In this document: positions 54,084 through 62,795 of the stretch, piece after piece
Layout of the letters: each line of letters opens with the position of its first letter
Numbering within the stretch: position 1 is the first letter of the stretch
NCBI RefSeq assembly: GCF_024347455.1
Contig: NZ_AP025484.1
Location: 682,001-746,000, forward strand
Source of the DNA: Vibrio echinoideorum
GTDB lineage: Bacteria; Pseudomonadota; Gammaproteobacteria; Enterobacterales; Vibrionaceae
Length of the DNA: 64,000 bases
Direction of reading: 5' to 3'
Program-made: the position numbers and the translations under genes
Notes under the pieces: model-generated
Databases searched by the model: none
What the model saw: the letters and a program-made list of their open reading frames with translations, nothing else
What the model was told of the DNA's origin: nothing

Positions 54084-55142
54084 ATGATGAAGAAGAGTTT
54101 AGCGACGGCTGTTGCTTTATTGGTTTCAACGTCCGCATTGATATCAACGTCTGCGATGGCAGCGAATAGCGTTCAAGAAACCGTTGATGCACCTGTTCAA
54201 AATATCAATCAAGTGCTCGAAATGACGGACACTCAAACGCGTATTCAACAGCTGTCTTACATGGCTCAAGATCAGAATCAGTCCATTGAAAACCGCACTG
54301 GCGCGCTGCAGGAGCTAGCATCATACCCAAGCCAGAATGCGCTGGTGGCAGTTGCGCGAGGCTTAAAGGATCAAAACCCTGAAGTTCGTGAAGCGTCGGT
54401 TATCGGTTCTGCACCATATCAATTGGAGCACCGTTGGGCGTTGGTTTCTCCTTTGCTACAAGACAGTGATTCAATGGTGCGTCACACAGCGACATCCAAT
54501 TTAGTTCGTGATTACAATTCGTTAGATGACGAGCAGAAAGCTCAAATAGAACAGCCTGTTGCTGAGCTAATCACATTTTTGGAAACACAAGAATCTGAAA
54601 AGTTTCAATTGTTGTTTGCTGATGTTTTACGTTGGCATAACGAATGGGAAAAAGCGGAAACTATTTATGTTGAGCTAGTGCAGTCCCATGGCAACAACGC
54701 CCAAGTTTGGTTGAGCTATGCAGATAACTTTAGAGCGCAAACTAAAGATCAAGAAGCAGTTGCGGTGTTAGATCGTGGTATTGAGCAAGTGCCAAACAAC
54801 GCGGCACTGCATTACTCTAAATCACTGACTTTAGTTCGCTTAGAAGAAAAGAAACAAGCCGCTCAAGAGATCGAGGTCGCCGCTAACCTTGCAAAAGACA
54901 ACAGCTACTATTGGTATCTCAATGGGGTATTACAAGAAGAGTTGGATATCGATAAATCGACTAAATCGTTCGAGAAAGCGTATTTGATTTCTGGTTCTCC
55001 AGAACAACTGTACGCGGTTTGTGATATTTACGTACGTTACGGTAATGAAAAAACTGATGATTGCCTGACAGAGCTAGGTAAAGTCGCACCAGACTATGTT
55101 ATTGAGCAATTAAAAGAAAAACGAGTGAGCTCAAGCACGTAA
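54084..55142 (+). CDS. Periplasmic HEAT/TPR protein, paralogue of the octahaem protein C-terminus
   Basis: 352 residues: a signal peptide (ending AMA near residue 26), HEAT-like helices (about 70-170) and TPR repeats (about 185-340). It has no CxxCH. It aligns end to end with residues about 530-810 of the protein encoded at 33568: for example NALVAVARGLKDQNPEVR against NTLISLARAVKHDNEMIR, and YYWYLNGVLQEELDI against QYWYVYGLALEKSDV. It probably binds the same partner as that protein. It lies 87 bases after the maturase gene on the same strand. Confidence 0.82.
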   Translation: MMKKSLATAVALLVSTSALISTSAMAANSVQETVDAPVQNINQVLEMTDTQTRIQQLSYMAQDQNQSIENRTGALQELASYPSQNALVAVARGLKDQNPEVREASVIGSAPYQLEHRWALVSPLLQDSDSMVRHTATSNLVRDYNSLDDEQKAQIEQPVAELITFLETQESEKFQLLFADVLRWHNEWEKAETIYVELVQSHGNNAQVWLSYADNFRAQTKDQEAVAVLDRGIEQVPNNAALHYSKSLTLVRLEEKKQAAQEIEVAANLAKDNSYYWYLNGVLQEELDIDKSTKSFEKAYLISGSPEQLYAVCDIYVRYGNEKTDDCLTELGKVAPDYVIEQLKEKRVSSST

Positions 55143-55186
55143 GTTTAGATTAACCGCGTACATAAACTTAGATTATCTGAGCGCAT
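55141..55186 (+). repeat. 23-bp tandem duplication at the stop codon of the HEAT/TPR gene
   Basis: Two units of 23 bases (55141-55163 and 55164-55186) with about seven differences; the start of a third unit follows. It begins in the stop codon. Confidence 0.6.
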
Positions 55187-55192
55187 AAACTT

Positions 55193-55225
55193 AAAAGCCA
55201 GTCGATATATTCGACTGGCTTTTTT
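55193..55225 (+). terminator. Terminator of the HEAT/TPR gene
   Basis: A perfect 13-bp stem (55193-55205 with 55211-55223) with a 5-base loop and a T run. Confidence 0.9.
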
Positions 55226-55310
55226 GTATTCACCTAATGCTTAGACAAAACAAAGGTTGGAAAAGAAAAAGTGGGCAAGTTCATTACTTACCCATTTCTA
55301 TTGCTGTCCA

Positions 55311-55350
55311 CTTATATTGTTAGTCACCTATATCGTTAGTCACCTATATT
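55311..55350 (-). repeat. 16-bp tandem repeat 3' of the ggt stop codon
   Basis: Units close to CCTATATCGTTAGTCA, at 55311, 55327 and (partly) 55343. On the minus strand this lies 20-60 bases after the ggt stop. Confidence 0.65.
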
Positions 55351-55370
55351 ACTTTGTTCATTTCGCCTAA

Positions 55371-57101
55371 TTATTCACCCATAGAGCTAGATGCACGACG
55401 TCTGTCTGTTGCTCCATGAATTTTGCCATCTTTGATTTCAATGGCGTTCAAGCCGCTGACCACAGGAATAACATGTACTGGATAACCGAGCTGAATAAAC
55501 TCTGGCACCAACATTTCAGCGTAAGTTTTCTTCTCGACCAATAAACCTGTTGGGTCATAAGGTTTGGTGCGGTCGATCTTGGTGCCGTATTGGATGTTTG
55601 GAAGATCAATCGCCTCCTGAGCGGATAAGTCCCAATCCAGAACGCCAACGACGGTTTTTAACACATACCCCGGAATTTGCGAGCTTCCAGGTGAACCAAC
55701 CACTAACCGCAGGTTGTCATTTTTATCCATCACCATTAATGGCGTTATCGCTGAGCGAGGACGCTTACCTGCTTCGATGGCATTTTGAGTGGGTTTACCG
55801 TTTATTGTGGGCTTGGTGGAGAAGTTCGCCATTTGTGCATTGAGAATCACGCCATCGACCATTACTCCGGATCCCATTCCCGTGCCGACTGTGCTGGTCA
55901 TTGCAATGGCATTACCATCTTTGTCGATAATGGAAATATGCCCAGTGTCTTGGCTCTCAAACCCTTGATACTGAGCGTATTCAGTATTGGATAACTTGCC
56001 TGCTTTCGGTTTGGTTTTAGCTATGCCCTTTTCAGGGATGAGTTTACGTCGCTCGTCGATGTAGGCTTTGTTTAGTAGGGCAGTAACGGGTGCCTCAACG
56101 AAGTCCGGGTCACCTGCATAAGCGATTCGGTCGGCTTTGGCGATTCTCATTGCTTCTGTCATTAGTCGCCATGGTTCAACATCCGTTGTCGACATACTTG
56201 CCAAGTCGTAGGCTTCTAACATTTCAAGGCTTTGAGCAACCATCACGCCTCCAGAGGCAGGATAGCCAAATGACACAATCTTATTGCCACGATAGTCACT
56301 TTCAATAACATCACGTTGCTTCATTTTGTATTGCTCGAAGTCTTTAATAGAAAGCTTGGCGTGGTCTGAGTCGATTCGGCTGTTAACCGTCTCAACGATT
56401 CGTTTACCAAACTCACCACCATAGAGATACTGATCACCCCGCTGAGCTATGTTCGCGAGCGTATCGGCAAGTTTTGGGTTTTTCATTAAAGTGCCTGTTG
56501 GCTTAATCTCGTCGCTATTCCAATAGAGTGCTTTGATTTCTGGATCTTCAATCAACCGTTCTTGCTCACGAACTACGATGTCGTAGGTGTAGCTGTTCAT
56601 CGCATAGCCTTTGCTTGCGAGATCTATGGCGGGTTGAACTAGTTCAGACCAAGGCATTTTTCCGTATTGTTGATGAGCGCTATAGAGCAAGCGGAGTGTT
56701 CCAGGGATAGCAACAGAACGAGGGCCTAAAATCTTGTTGCGACTGAGCGCTTCACCATCTTCGATGAACATATCGGGTGTGGCGCTTGAAGGGGCTTCAT
56801 CACGCCCATCGAGTGCGAGAAATTGGTCTTTGTCTTGTTGATAAAACAGCGCAAAAGTACCACCACCAATCCCTGTCATATCCGGTTCTACGACCGACAT
56901 GGTCATCTGCATCGCAACCATTGCATCAATGGCATTACCACCTTTTTTGAGTATCGAATACCCAGTACTACTCACGTATGGGTTAGTTGCACTTACCATA
57001 AACTCTTCGCCACTTTCATCTGGCGTAATTGGAAAAGGATTTGGCTCGGCCGCGAAACCGACCGCTGAAACCAAACTTAAAGATAAAGTCGCTATTCGCA
57101 T
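55371..57101 (-). CDS. ggt: Gamma-glutamyltransferase
   Basis: 576 residues with a signal peptide (ending FAA near 18), a large subunit region (NPYVSSTGYSILKKGGNAIDA, then TGIGGGTFAL) and the processing site: the nucleophile Thr of DTGHISIID (about residue 395) becomes the N-terminus of the small subunit after self-cleavage. SAITPLMV and GSPGSSQIPG are family motifs. It transfers or hydrolyses the gamma-glutamyl group of glutathione in the periplasm. GGAG precedes the ATG. Monocistronic. Confidence 0.93.
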   Translation of the reverse strand: MRIATLSLSLVSAVGFAAEPNPFPITPDESGEEFMVSATNPYVSSTGYSILKKGGNAIDAMVAMQMTMSVVEPDMTGIGGGTFALFYQQDKDQFLALDGRDEAPSSATPDMFIEDGEALSRNKILGPRSVAIPGTLRLLYSAHQQYGKMPWSELVQPAIDLASKGYAMNSYTYDIVVREQERLIEDPEIKALYWNSDEIKPTGTLMKNPKLADTLANIAQRGDQYLYGGEFGKRIVETVNSRIDSDHAKLSIKDFEQYKMKQRDVIESDYRGNKIVSFGYPASGGVMVAQSLEMLEAYDLASMSTTDVEPWRLMTEAMRIAKADRIAYAGDPDFVEAPVTALLNKAYIDERRKLIPEKGIAKTKPKAGKLSNTEYAQYQGFESQDTGHISIIDKDGNAIAMTSTVGTGMGSGVMVDGVILNAQMANFSTKPTINGKPTQNAIEAGKRPRSAITPLMVMDKNDNLRLVVGSPGSSQIPGYVLKTVVGVLDWDLSAQEAIDLPNIQYGTKIDRTKPYDPTGLLVEKKTYAEMLVPEFIQLGYPVHVIPVVSGLNAIEIKDGKIHGATDRRRASSSMGE

Positions 57102-57297
57102 GCGTTCTCCGTTTAAGGTGTCTGTTTATTCGCTCTTAGGTTGACTGAATAAAGGCGGTGAAGTTCGTGAGTTTGCAGCCTTTTGACACAATGTTGACGG
57201 CTCTGACATTGGAATAAAACCATCTCAATATTCACCATTGAAACGATAGTTATGGTTTATGTTTCGATAGGTTGGACTGAAAAATTACAGCGATAAA

Positions 57298-57330
57298 AAA
57301 GCCCAAGGTAGAGTGGTTATCTTGGGCTTT
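57298..57330 (-). terminator. Terminator of the kinase/PstS-like/porin operon
   Basis: A 10-bp stem (57298-57307 with 57321-57330), followed on the minus strand by six T; 30 bases after the porin stop. Confidence 0.85.
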
Positions 57331-57359
57331 GATTTGAATGACGATTGTTTAATTCTAGG

Positions 57360-58427
57360 TTAGAAAACGAAACTTAGCATGATGGTGTAAAGGACGGCAT
57401 CTTTATCCTCAAAGGCACTCCGTGGATAGAAATCTTCTACAAAGGCACCGTTTGTTTTACGAGCTTCAAAATATTGTACTTCACCATTGATAGAGACGTT
57501 TGGTAACACATCGTAATCCACACCAATTAGGTAGCTGTTTCCTGTTAGGTGTTCGTGTGAATCAAACTCTGCTCCGTAAACTACATAGGGAGTGAATGAA
57601 CTTAATCTATAGCCCAAACTTGCATACATCGATGATGAGAAGTCGCTAATTTGCCCCTCACTTGAAAGCACAGCTTGACCAAATTCATATTCTGCACCCA
57701 AAGACCAAAGTTGGATATGCTGATTGTCATCTGTTGGAAGAGAGCCAATGTTTTTGATTTTAACCGTTTGATCAAAATTTGAATCTAGGAAAGATAAGTT
57801 CCAACGGTAATCTTCACCACTAAGCTGTAGGTTCGCTCCGAACATTCGATTGGTTTCAAACTCAAGCTCGGTTGTCGAATTGAAATCAACTTCATTATTG
57901 TCTTTTATACCGAAGAATGGGGAGAGTAATAGGGTCGCTTCATCGCTTACATCATGAGTCCAGCTCACTTTGATACCATTGAAAGCCGTGATGCCAAGCA
58001 CGCTGTTATAGACCTCTGTAGGCGGTCTAGCTGTCATGTAGGCTTGACCCACATAGTAATACTCAGATGCAAGGAAGAGTGGAAGTCTTAATCGCCCTAC
58101 ACTGACATCGAAGTCATTAAACTCATAGCCGACGTAAGCCCATTCTAACTGTGGGTCACTCCATTCAAACTGTGGTGGTTTTACAACTTGTACTGAGGCT
58201 CTGAACGAGTTGTAGTAGTAATCTAACTGAACGCCAAACGTGGTATCACAGTCATAACAGTTTTCATCAGTAAAACCGCGGTTAATGATTAAAGGGTTGT
58301 CGTTATCTGATTTTGCCCAAGACGTAGAGCCAAATCCGCTTAATGACAAATTATCGGTAAGTTCAATAATGGCAAAGGCCGGAGAGGCAATTGAAGCACA
58401 TAGCACTGACGTGATTATTTTTTTCAT
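57360..58427 (-). CDS. Porin-like outer membrane protein
   Basis: 355 residues with a signal peptide (ending AFA near 19), an N-terminal LTDNLSLSGFGS strand as in many porins, repeated aromatic beta strands and a terminal Phe (MLSFVF). A CYDC pair near residue 57 could form a loop disulfide. It begins two bases after the stop of the PstS-like gene, with GGAG inside it. This operon order, kinase then small binding protein then barrel, suggests that the barrel brings in or responds to the sensed compound (inference). Confidence 0.82.
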   Translation of the reverse strand: MKKIITSVLCASIASPAFAIIELTDNLSLSGFGSTSWAKSDNDNPLIINRGFTDENCYDCDTTFGVQLDYYYNSFRASVQVVKPPQFEWSDPQLEWAYVGYEFNDFDVSVGRLRLPLFLASEYYYVGQAYMTARPPTEVYNSVLGITAFNGIKVSWTHDVSDEATLLLSPFFGIKDNNEVDFNSTTELEFETNRMFGANLQLSGEDYRWNLSFLDSNFDQTVKIKNIGSLPTDDNQHIQLWSLGAEYEFGQAVLSSEGQISDFSSSMYASLGYRLSSFTPYVVYGAEFDSHEHLTGNSYLIGVDYDVLPNVSINGEVQYFEARKTNGAFVEDFYPRSAFEDKDAVLYTIMLSFVF

Positions 58428-58428
58428 G

Positions 58429-58905
58429 TTATTTCTCCGAACTTATAACGTATAGAACGTTGGCATTTTGAGGAACCGAAGAGAGCGGTGAGTAGCCAAT
58501 ACGATTTGGTTTGTCGTCCAGCCAATTAACTAAGCTGTCAGCTGAAGCCTGTTTGATCTCTCTTGGATAACGCGCTTTCCCTGAGAAAGATAAGCCAGCC
58601 CAGTGCGCGTTCATTTGAGCTGCATTTTTCCCAAGTAACAGCTGATAAAAATCTTCTCTTTCGGTACTGTTTTCAGGCCAATCTGATAGTTCTACACGCT
58701 TGCCGTTCAGGCGTTTGGTTTTTCCTCGATACAGCTTTCTGGCTTTGTTTATTGATATCTCTTCAAAACCAGAATCTAAAGAAAAAATGGCGTAATCTTC
58801 CGCTGCATGCGCTGGGGTGAAAAGGAGTAAGCTCCCTAACAGCCCAATTGCGGTTGGTAGCACAACTCTGCGAGAGAGTGCGTTAATCGTTCTGATCCAA
58901 TCCAT
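58429..58905 (-). CDS. Small PstS-like periplasmic protein
   Basis: 158 residues with a signal peptide (ending AHA near residue 34) and a short phosphate-binding-protein-like domain: SINKARKLYRGKTKRLNGKRVELSD, then REDFYQLLLGKNAAQMNAHWAGLSFSG, then NRIGYSP. This single-domain form is about half the size of true PstS and is often found beside sensor kinases. No transporter is encoded here. The ligand is unknown and may not be phosphate. GGAG before the ATG. Confidence 0.78.
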   Translation of the reverse strand: MDWIRTINALSRRVVLPTAIGLLGSLLLFTPAHAAEDYAIFSLDSGFEEISINKARKLYRGKTKRLNGKRVELSDWPENSTEREDFYQLLLGKNAAQMNAHWAGLSFSGKARYPREIKQASADSLVNWLDDKPNRIGYSPLSSVPQNANVLYVISSEK

Positions 58906-58914
58906 TGGTTTCTC

Positions 58915-61900
58915 CTAACAAGTCGCACTTTCTATTTGGTGGAATAGCTTTTCTTTTCGCACTGGCTTCGCTACGTATCCATCCATACCCGAATCAAAGC
59001 ATTTTTGGATATCATCATCGATAACACTGGCTGTTAACGCGATAATAGGCGTCTTTCTTAAACCTAGATTTTTCTCGAGCTCTCTTATCTCTTTTGTCGC
59101 TGTGAAACCGTCCATAACTGGCATCATGCAATCCATGAGAATAATGTCGAAGCTACTGTCGTTTTGATACATATCAACGGCGATTTGCCCGTTCTCAGCA
59201 ATTTCAAATGCATATCCCGCTTTAGTTAATATTACAGATGCCACTTTTTGATTAACCCGGTTATCTTCGACTAACAATATTCTTTCGGATTTCGTTGGCA
59301 CTGTTTGTTGATCGACTTCTTCCGGTAACGTTGGTTTAGCTGAATTAGCATTGTGAATCGGGGTTACGGTTGAAGCTTTTGATGTAGCTGGAGGGATATG
59401 CCCGCTAGGAAGCGGCATTGCTTCTACTGCGGTGAGTATTTTCTCTTTTAACATTTCGAACTTGAAAGGTTTTGGTACGTAGTCGTCCATACCTACGTCG
59501 AAACATTTCTGAATATCGTCATCAATAACACTGGCGGTTAAGGCAATGATCGGAATACGGCGTGTAGCCTGAGTTTCTTGTTCAATTCGTCGAATATTAC
59601 TCGTTGCTTCAAAACCATCCATAACGGGCATCATGCAGTCCATCAGGATCGCAGCGTAATGAGGGTTTGCTGTGAACTTGTCTATGGCTTCTTGGCCGTT
59701 GTTAGCAAACTCAAATTCGAAACCACTTTTTCCAACATGAAGACCAGCGATCTTCTGGTTAATTTTATTGTCTTCGACGATAAGAATTTTATGCTGTATC
59801 TCTAAAGGTGCTTGGCTAGCCTCTGATAATTCAGCTAGACCTTGTGTATCACAAAGTTCAACCGCTTTAATTAACCGCAAGCCGAGTAGGGGCTGCGATA
59901 CTTGTGCTGTAACACAGTCTCCGATATCGGCTGGTTCGCTAAGAAATGAACGAATTAGACAAATAGTGATTCCATTCTGATGCAGCTTGTCCAAGTCATT
60001 CGAGTAGTCACTGGCTTGGAACGCATCGTCTTCAGCGAAAACAACAGTGATTGGTTTATTGTGCTTTTGTGCAGCGAGTTGTTCTGTTATTGCAGCCGTA
60101 TCACTTGTTTGCTGAGTAACTTTTAGACCATAAAGATTGAGGTCGCATTCTATGCGTCTAGATAGCTCGTTCTCGTTACCAAGTACGTAAATATCGGCAG
60201 TTGCAATGCTTGGCTTCGGTAGCATTAAGTCAACGGGTAACTCTAAATCGAAGTAGAAACAACTGCCTTCACCTTTAACGGAATCGAGTTGAATCTGACC
60301 ACCCATCAGTTCAACTAATTGCGTACTAATCGCCAGGCCAAGCCCCGTGCCACCAAACTGACGTGTAGTTGAATCATCTTCTTGAGCAAAGGGTTCGAAT
60401 ATCTGTTTCTGCTGCTGTTTATCGATACCAATACCGGTATCCCTAACTGCGAATCTAATGGTTACGTTGTTTTCAGTATTGCTGAGAGTCTGGATGGATA
60501 ATGTCACCCCACCTTCGGCAGTAAATTTCACCGCATTAGACATAAAGTTCATTAAGATCTGTCTTAATCGATGATCGTCTATCATCACTCGAGCGGGGGT
60601 GTCTGGACTGATATCGACGTTAACCAAAACTTTCTGCTCTTTTGCTTTTGGTGCAACGATAGAAGCGATGTCATATATCGACTCTCTAATGGATGCTGAA
60701 TGTGGGCTGATAAGCAGCATGCCGGATTCGATCTTAGAAAAGTCTAAGATGTCGTTGATTAAGCTGAGTAATAGTTGAGATGAGGTTTCAATGGTATCAA
60801 CGTAATCTCGTTGTGTTGGTGTCAGTGGTGTATCAGCCAGTATTTCTGAAATACCAATGACGCCATTGAGAGGGGTTCGAATTTCATGAGACATGTTGGC
60901 CAAGAAACTACTTTTAGCTTTGCTCGCTTGTATGGCGTGGTCTTTCGCTTTTTCTGCGTCTTCTTTTGCTAGGGTTAGTTTTTCTTTGGCGTGTTCTCTT
61001 TCGATGGTTAGTCGTTCTACCTGTTGAGCAAAAAGACTGAGTTCATCCTTACCTTGAATCAGTTTTTCCAGAGAGGGGCGGGTTTCATCGTTTTCGCTTT
61101 TTAAAAAATTAAGGACGAGTCCAAGATTATTCGTCACTTGTCTTGCCAGACTCAAGGTTAAGCCCATAACAATGGTGGCGAGTAAGGCGACGATGGAGAT
61201 AAACAGTGTTCGTTCCATTTGGGCATCTGAAATCGCTTGAGCAACTTCTGTTTGGAATTCTTGTTTAATTACCCCTCCAAGGCTTTGCAACAAGTTAAGT
61301 CGAGCACTCATCGCTTCTAGGCCAACAGATATTTCTTGTGGTGTAAGTTGGTTGATTGCGTTGAGGTCTAGCAGAGCGCTTCTGATTTCTTGACTCTGAG
61401 CGAAAACATCATTTCTAAATACTTCGACCATTAAAGATACTTGATGTTCGTTTGCATTCAACGAAACAAAGCGTTCTAAAAACAGTTGTTGTCTTTCGCT
61501 CAATGTTTCGATTTGCTCTGCAAGTTCAGGATCGTACTCTTGGCTGTTTTGGAATATCTCAATCAATGAGGTACCGAGTTTGAATTCCTCGTTCGACCAA
61601 AACATCAACCATTCAAGTTGTTGCAAGGCCGTGAGGTGTTGTTGAATTTCCCGCTTGGTGTTTTCAAATGGGACTTTTTCAACCTCTAGCAGTAATTGTT
61701 TGTACAAATCGCTCTGCCATTCAAGTGCGTCCAATTTATCGTAACTGTCGGTAGCTTGCATCGTAGAAAGTGTCGCTTCGCTAAAGTCAGCAACAAGTTG
61801 ATTCATCTCATCAGAAGCATCTAAAAAAATGATTGGGGATAGGTTTTTTAATTCTGCCTTTACTTGGCTGCTTTGCATCGCGAACTCTTCAGGGCTAGAA

Positions 61901-62109
61901 GCTGATGTACTTCGATACAGGACCGAAATATCTTGAAGATAGGCTGATAACTGATTCGTTCGCTCAAAGTCGGTTAACTGAGTCGTCAAGATAAAAGCTT
62001 GTCTGCCAGCAAGAAAGAGCAGTAGTGAAATGGGAAGTAAAACTAAGCCAAAGAGTTTATGTTTGACTGAAAGGTTATTCCAGACCGTAATTGCCATATA
62101 AGGATCCAT
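58915..62109 (-). CDS. Hybrid sensor kinase with two near-identical receivers
   Basis: About 1060 residues: membrane segment near 18-36, a long helical periplasmic sensor (to about 295), a second segment near 300-320, coiled coil, HisKA with SHEIRTPLNGV, an ATPase domain with DTGIGI and GGTGLGL, a receiver-like region without the usual acidic pocket (about 645-745), then two receivers (about 770-890 and 935-1060). Both carry LMDCMMPVMDGF and IIALTASVIDDDIQKCFD, so one is a recent copy of the other. There is no Hpt domain. ATG at 62109 or 62097. First gene of the operon with the PstS-like and porin genes. Confidence 0.9.
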   Translation of the reverse strand: MDPYMAITVWNNLSVKHKLFGLVLLPISLLLFLAGRQAFILTTQLTDFERTNQLSAYLQDISVLYRSTSASSPEEFAMQSSQVKAELKNLSPIIFLDASDEMNQLVADFSEATLSTMQATDSYDKLDALEWQSDLYKQLLLEVEKVPFENTKREIQQHLTALQQLEWLMFWSNEEFKLGTSLIEIFQNSQEYDPELAEQIETLSERQQLFLERFVSLNANEHQVSLMVEVFRNDVFAQSQEIRSALLDLNAINQLTPQEISVGLEAMSARLNLLQSLGGVIKQEFQTEVAQAISDAQMERTLFISIVALLATIVMGLTLSLARQVTNNLGLVLNFLKSENDETRPSLEKLIQGKDELSLFAQQVERLTIEREHAKEKLTLAKEDAEKAKDHAIQASKAKSSFLANMSHEIRTPLNGVIGISEILADTPLTPTQRDYVDTIETSSQLLLSLINDILDFSKIESGMLLISPHSASIRESIYDIASIVAPKAKEQKVLVNVDISPDTPARVMIDDHRLRQILMNFMSNAVKFTAEGGVTLSIQTLSNTENNVTIRFAVRDTGIGIDKQQQKQIFEPFAQEDDSTTRQFGGTGLGLAISTQLVELMGGQIQLDSVKGEGSCFYFDLELPVDLMLPKPSIATADIYVLGNENELSRRIECDLNLYGLKVTQQTSDTAAITEQLAAQKHNKPITVVFAEDDAFQASDYSNDLDKLHQNGITICLIRSFLSEPADIGDCVTAQVSQPLLGLRLIKAVELCDTQGLAELSEASQAPLEIQHKILIVEDNKINQKIAGLHVGKSGFEFEFANNGQEAIDKFTANPHYAAILMDCMMPVMDGFEATSNIRRIEQETQATRRIPIIALTASVIDDDIQKCFDVGMDDYVPKPFKFEMLKEKILTAVEAMPLPSGHIPPATSKASTVTPIHNANSAKPTLPEEVDQQTVPTKSERILLVEDNRVNQKVASVILTKAGYAFEIAENGQIAVDMYQNDSSFDIILMDCMMPVMDGFTATKEIRELEKNLGLRKTPIIALTASVIDDDIQKCFDSGMDGYVAKPVRKEKLFHQIESATC

Positions 62110-62312
62110 CCAACTGTTTTTATATCAAAACAGTAGAATAAAAATGATGATATGGAAACTTTGAAACTGTAAATTTAGTGGAAGTGTGGGAGGGGTATAA
62201 GTTCTTGTGATTCCAGAGCTTATTTTGAAATGGATTCTGTTTTTAGTGGTTTATAGCGATTGGCAGTCGGTTTATTTTTTTATGCTTATTGATGAGTAAC
62301 CTAAAAGACGCG

Positions 62313-62558
62313 CTAATGAGCACGATTTTTGTCTTGAGTTACTTCAAATAGAAGCTGTTCTAACACCGTTTTTGCTGAAGGCTCTAATGTCCAAATTCCT
62401 AGCATTCGCTTTAGCGCGGCACGATATGCTCTGTTTTTTAATAAAAAAGCGAGCGTATTTGTATCGTTATTCAAAGCATGTGTTTGTATGACGGACAGCT
62501 CGGCTTTGTTTGCGATGTCAATTTTCTTAAGATTGAAAGCGGGTAGGAATGCACACAC
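62313..62558 (-). CDS. Small hypothetical protein (81 aa), downstream of the ABC exporter
   Basis: 81 residues, basic and helical (LKNRAYRAALKRMLGIW in the middle), no signal peptide and no family I recognise. It starts with GTG four bases after the stop of a 41-codon frame, so the two are probably coupled. It follows the ABC transporter gene on the same strand. Confidence 0.5.
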   Translation of the reverse strand: MCAFLPAFNLKKIDIANKAELSVIQTHALNNDTNTLAFLLKNRAYRAALKRMLGIWTLEPSAKTVLEQLLFEVTQDKNRAH

Positions 62559-62561
62559 GTA

Positions 62562-62687
62562 TCAAACTTCAACGATCTCTCTGAGTTCGATTTCTTCTTC
62601 GGGTACGTCACAGTCCTGAAGTTGATGACCTTCAGGAATCGCGGATAAGTACGCTACATCAAGCTTGTCTGCAACGAAAGTGTACAT
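62562..62687 (-). CDS. Very small protein (41 aa) after the ABC exporter
   Basis: 41 codons starting MYTFVADKLDVAYL, with a strong AAGGA ribosome site a few bases before the ATG. It ends in a very acidic tail with one Cys (QDCDVPEEEIELREIVEV) and has no double-Gly leader. Its place between an ABC exporter gene and another small gene, with good translation signals, makes it a real-gene candidate. A role as exporter cargo or accessory peptide is a guess. Confidence 0.5.
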   Translation of the reverse strand: MYTFVADKLDVAYLSAIPEGHQLQDCDVPEEEIELREIVEV

Positions 62688-62795
62688 TTGCTTCCTTGTT
62701 ACCAATGTTTTGAGACTGAATCATCCCTCTCACTTATGAATTTGTCAATTACATCCATTTATCTAAAGAGTGAATTGTGAATAAGCGTTGAAGTT

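Noticed and set aside
62562..62687. Bacteriocin or RiPP precursor with double-Gly leader
   Set aside because: There is no Gly-Gly site and no modification enzyme in view; kept only as an unassigned small gene.
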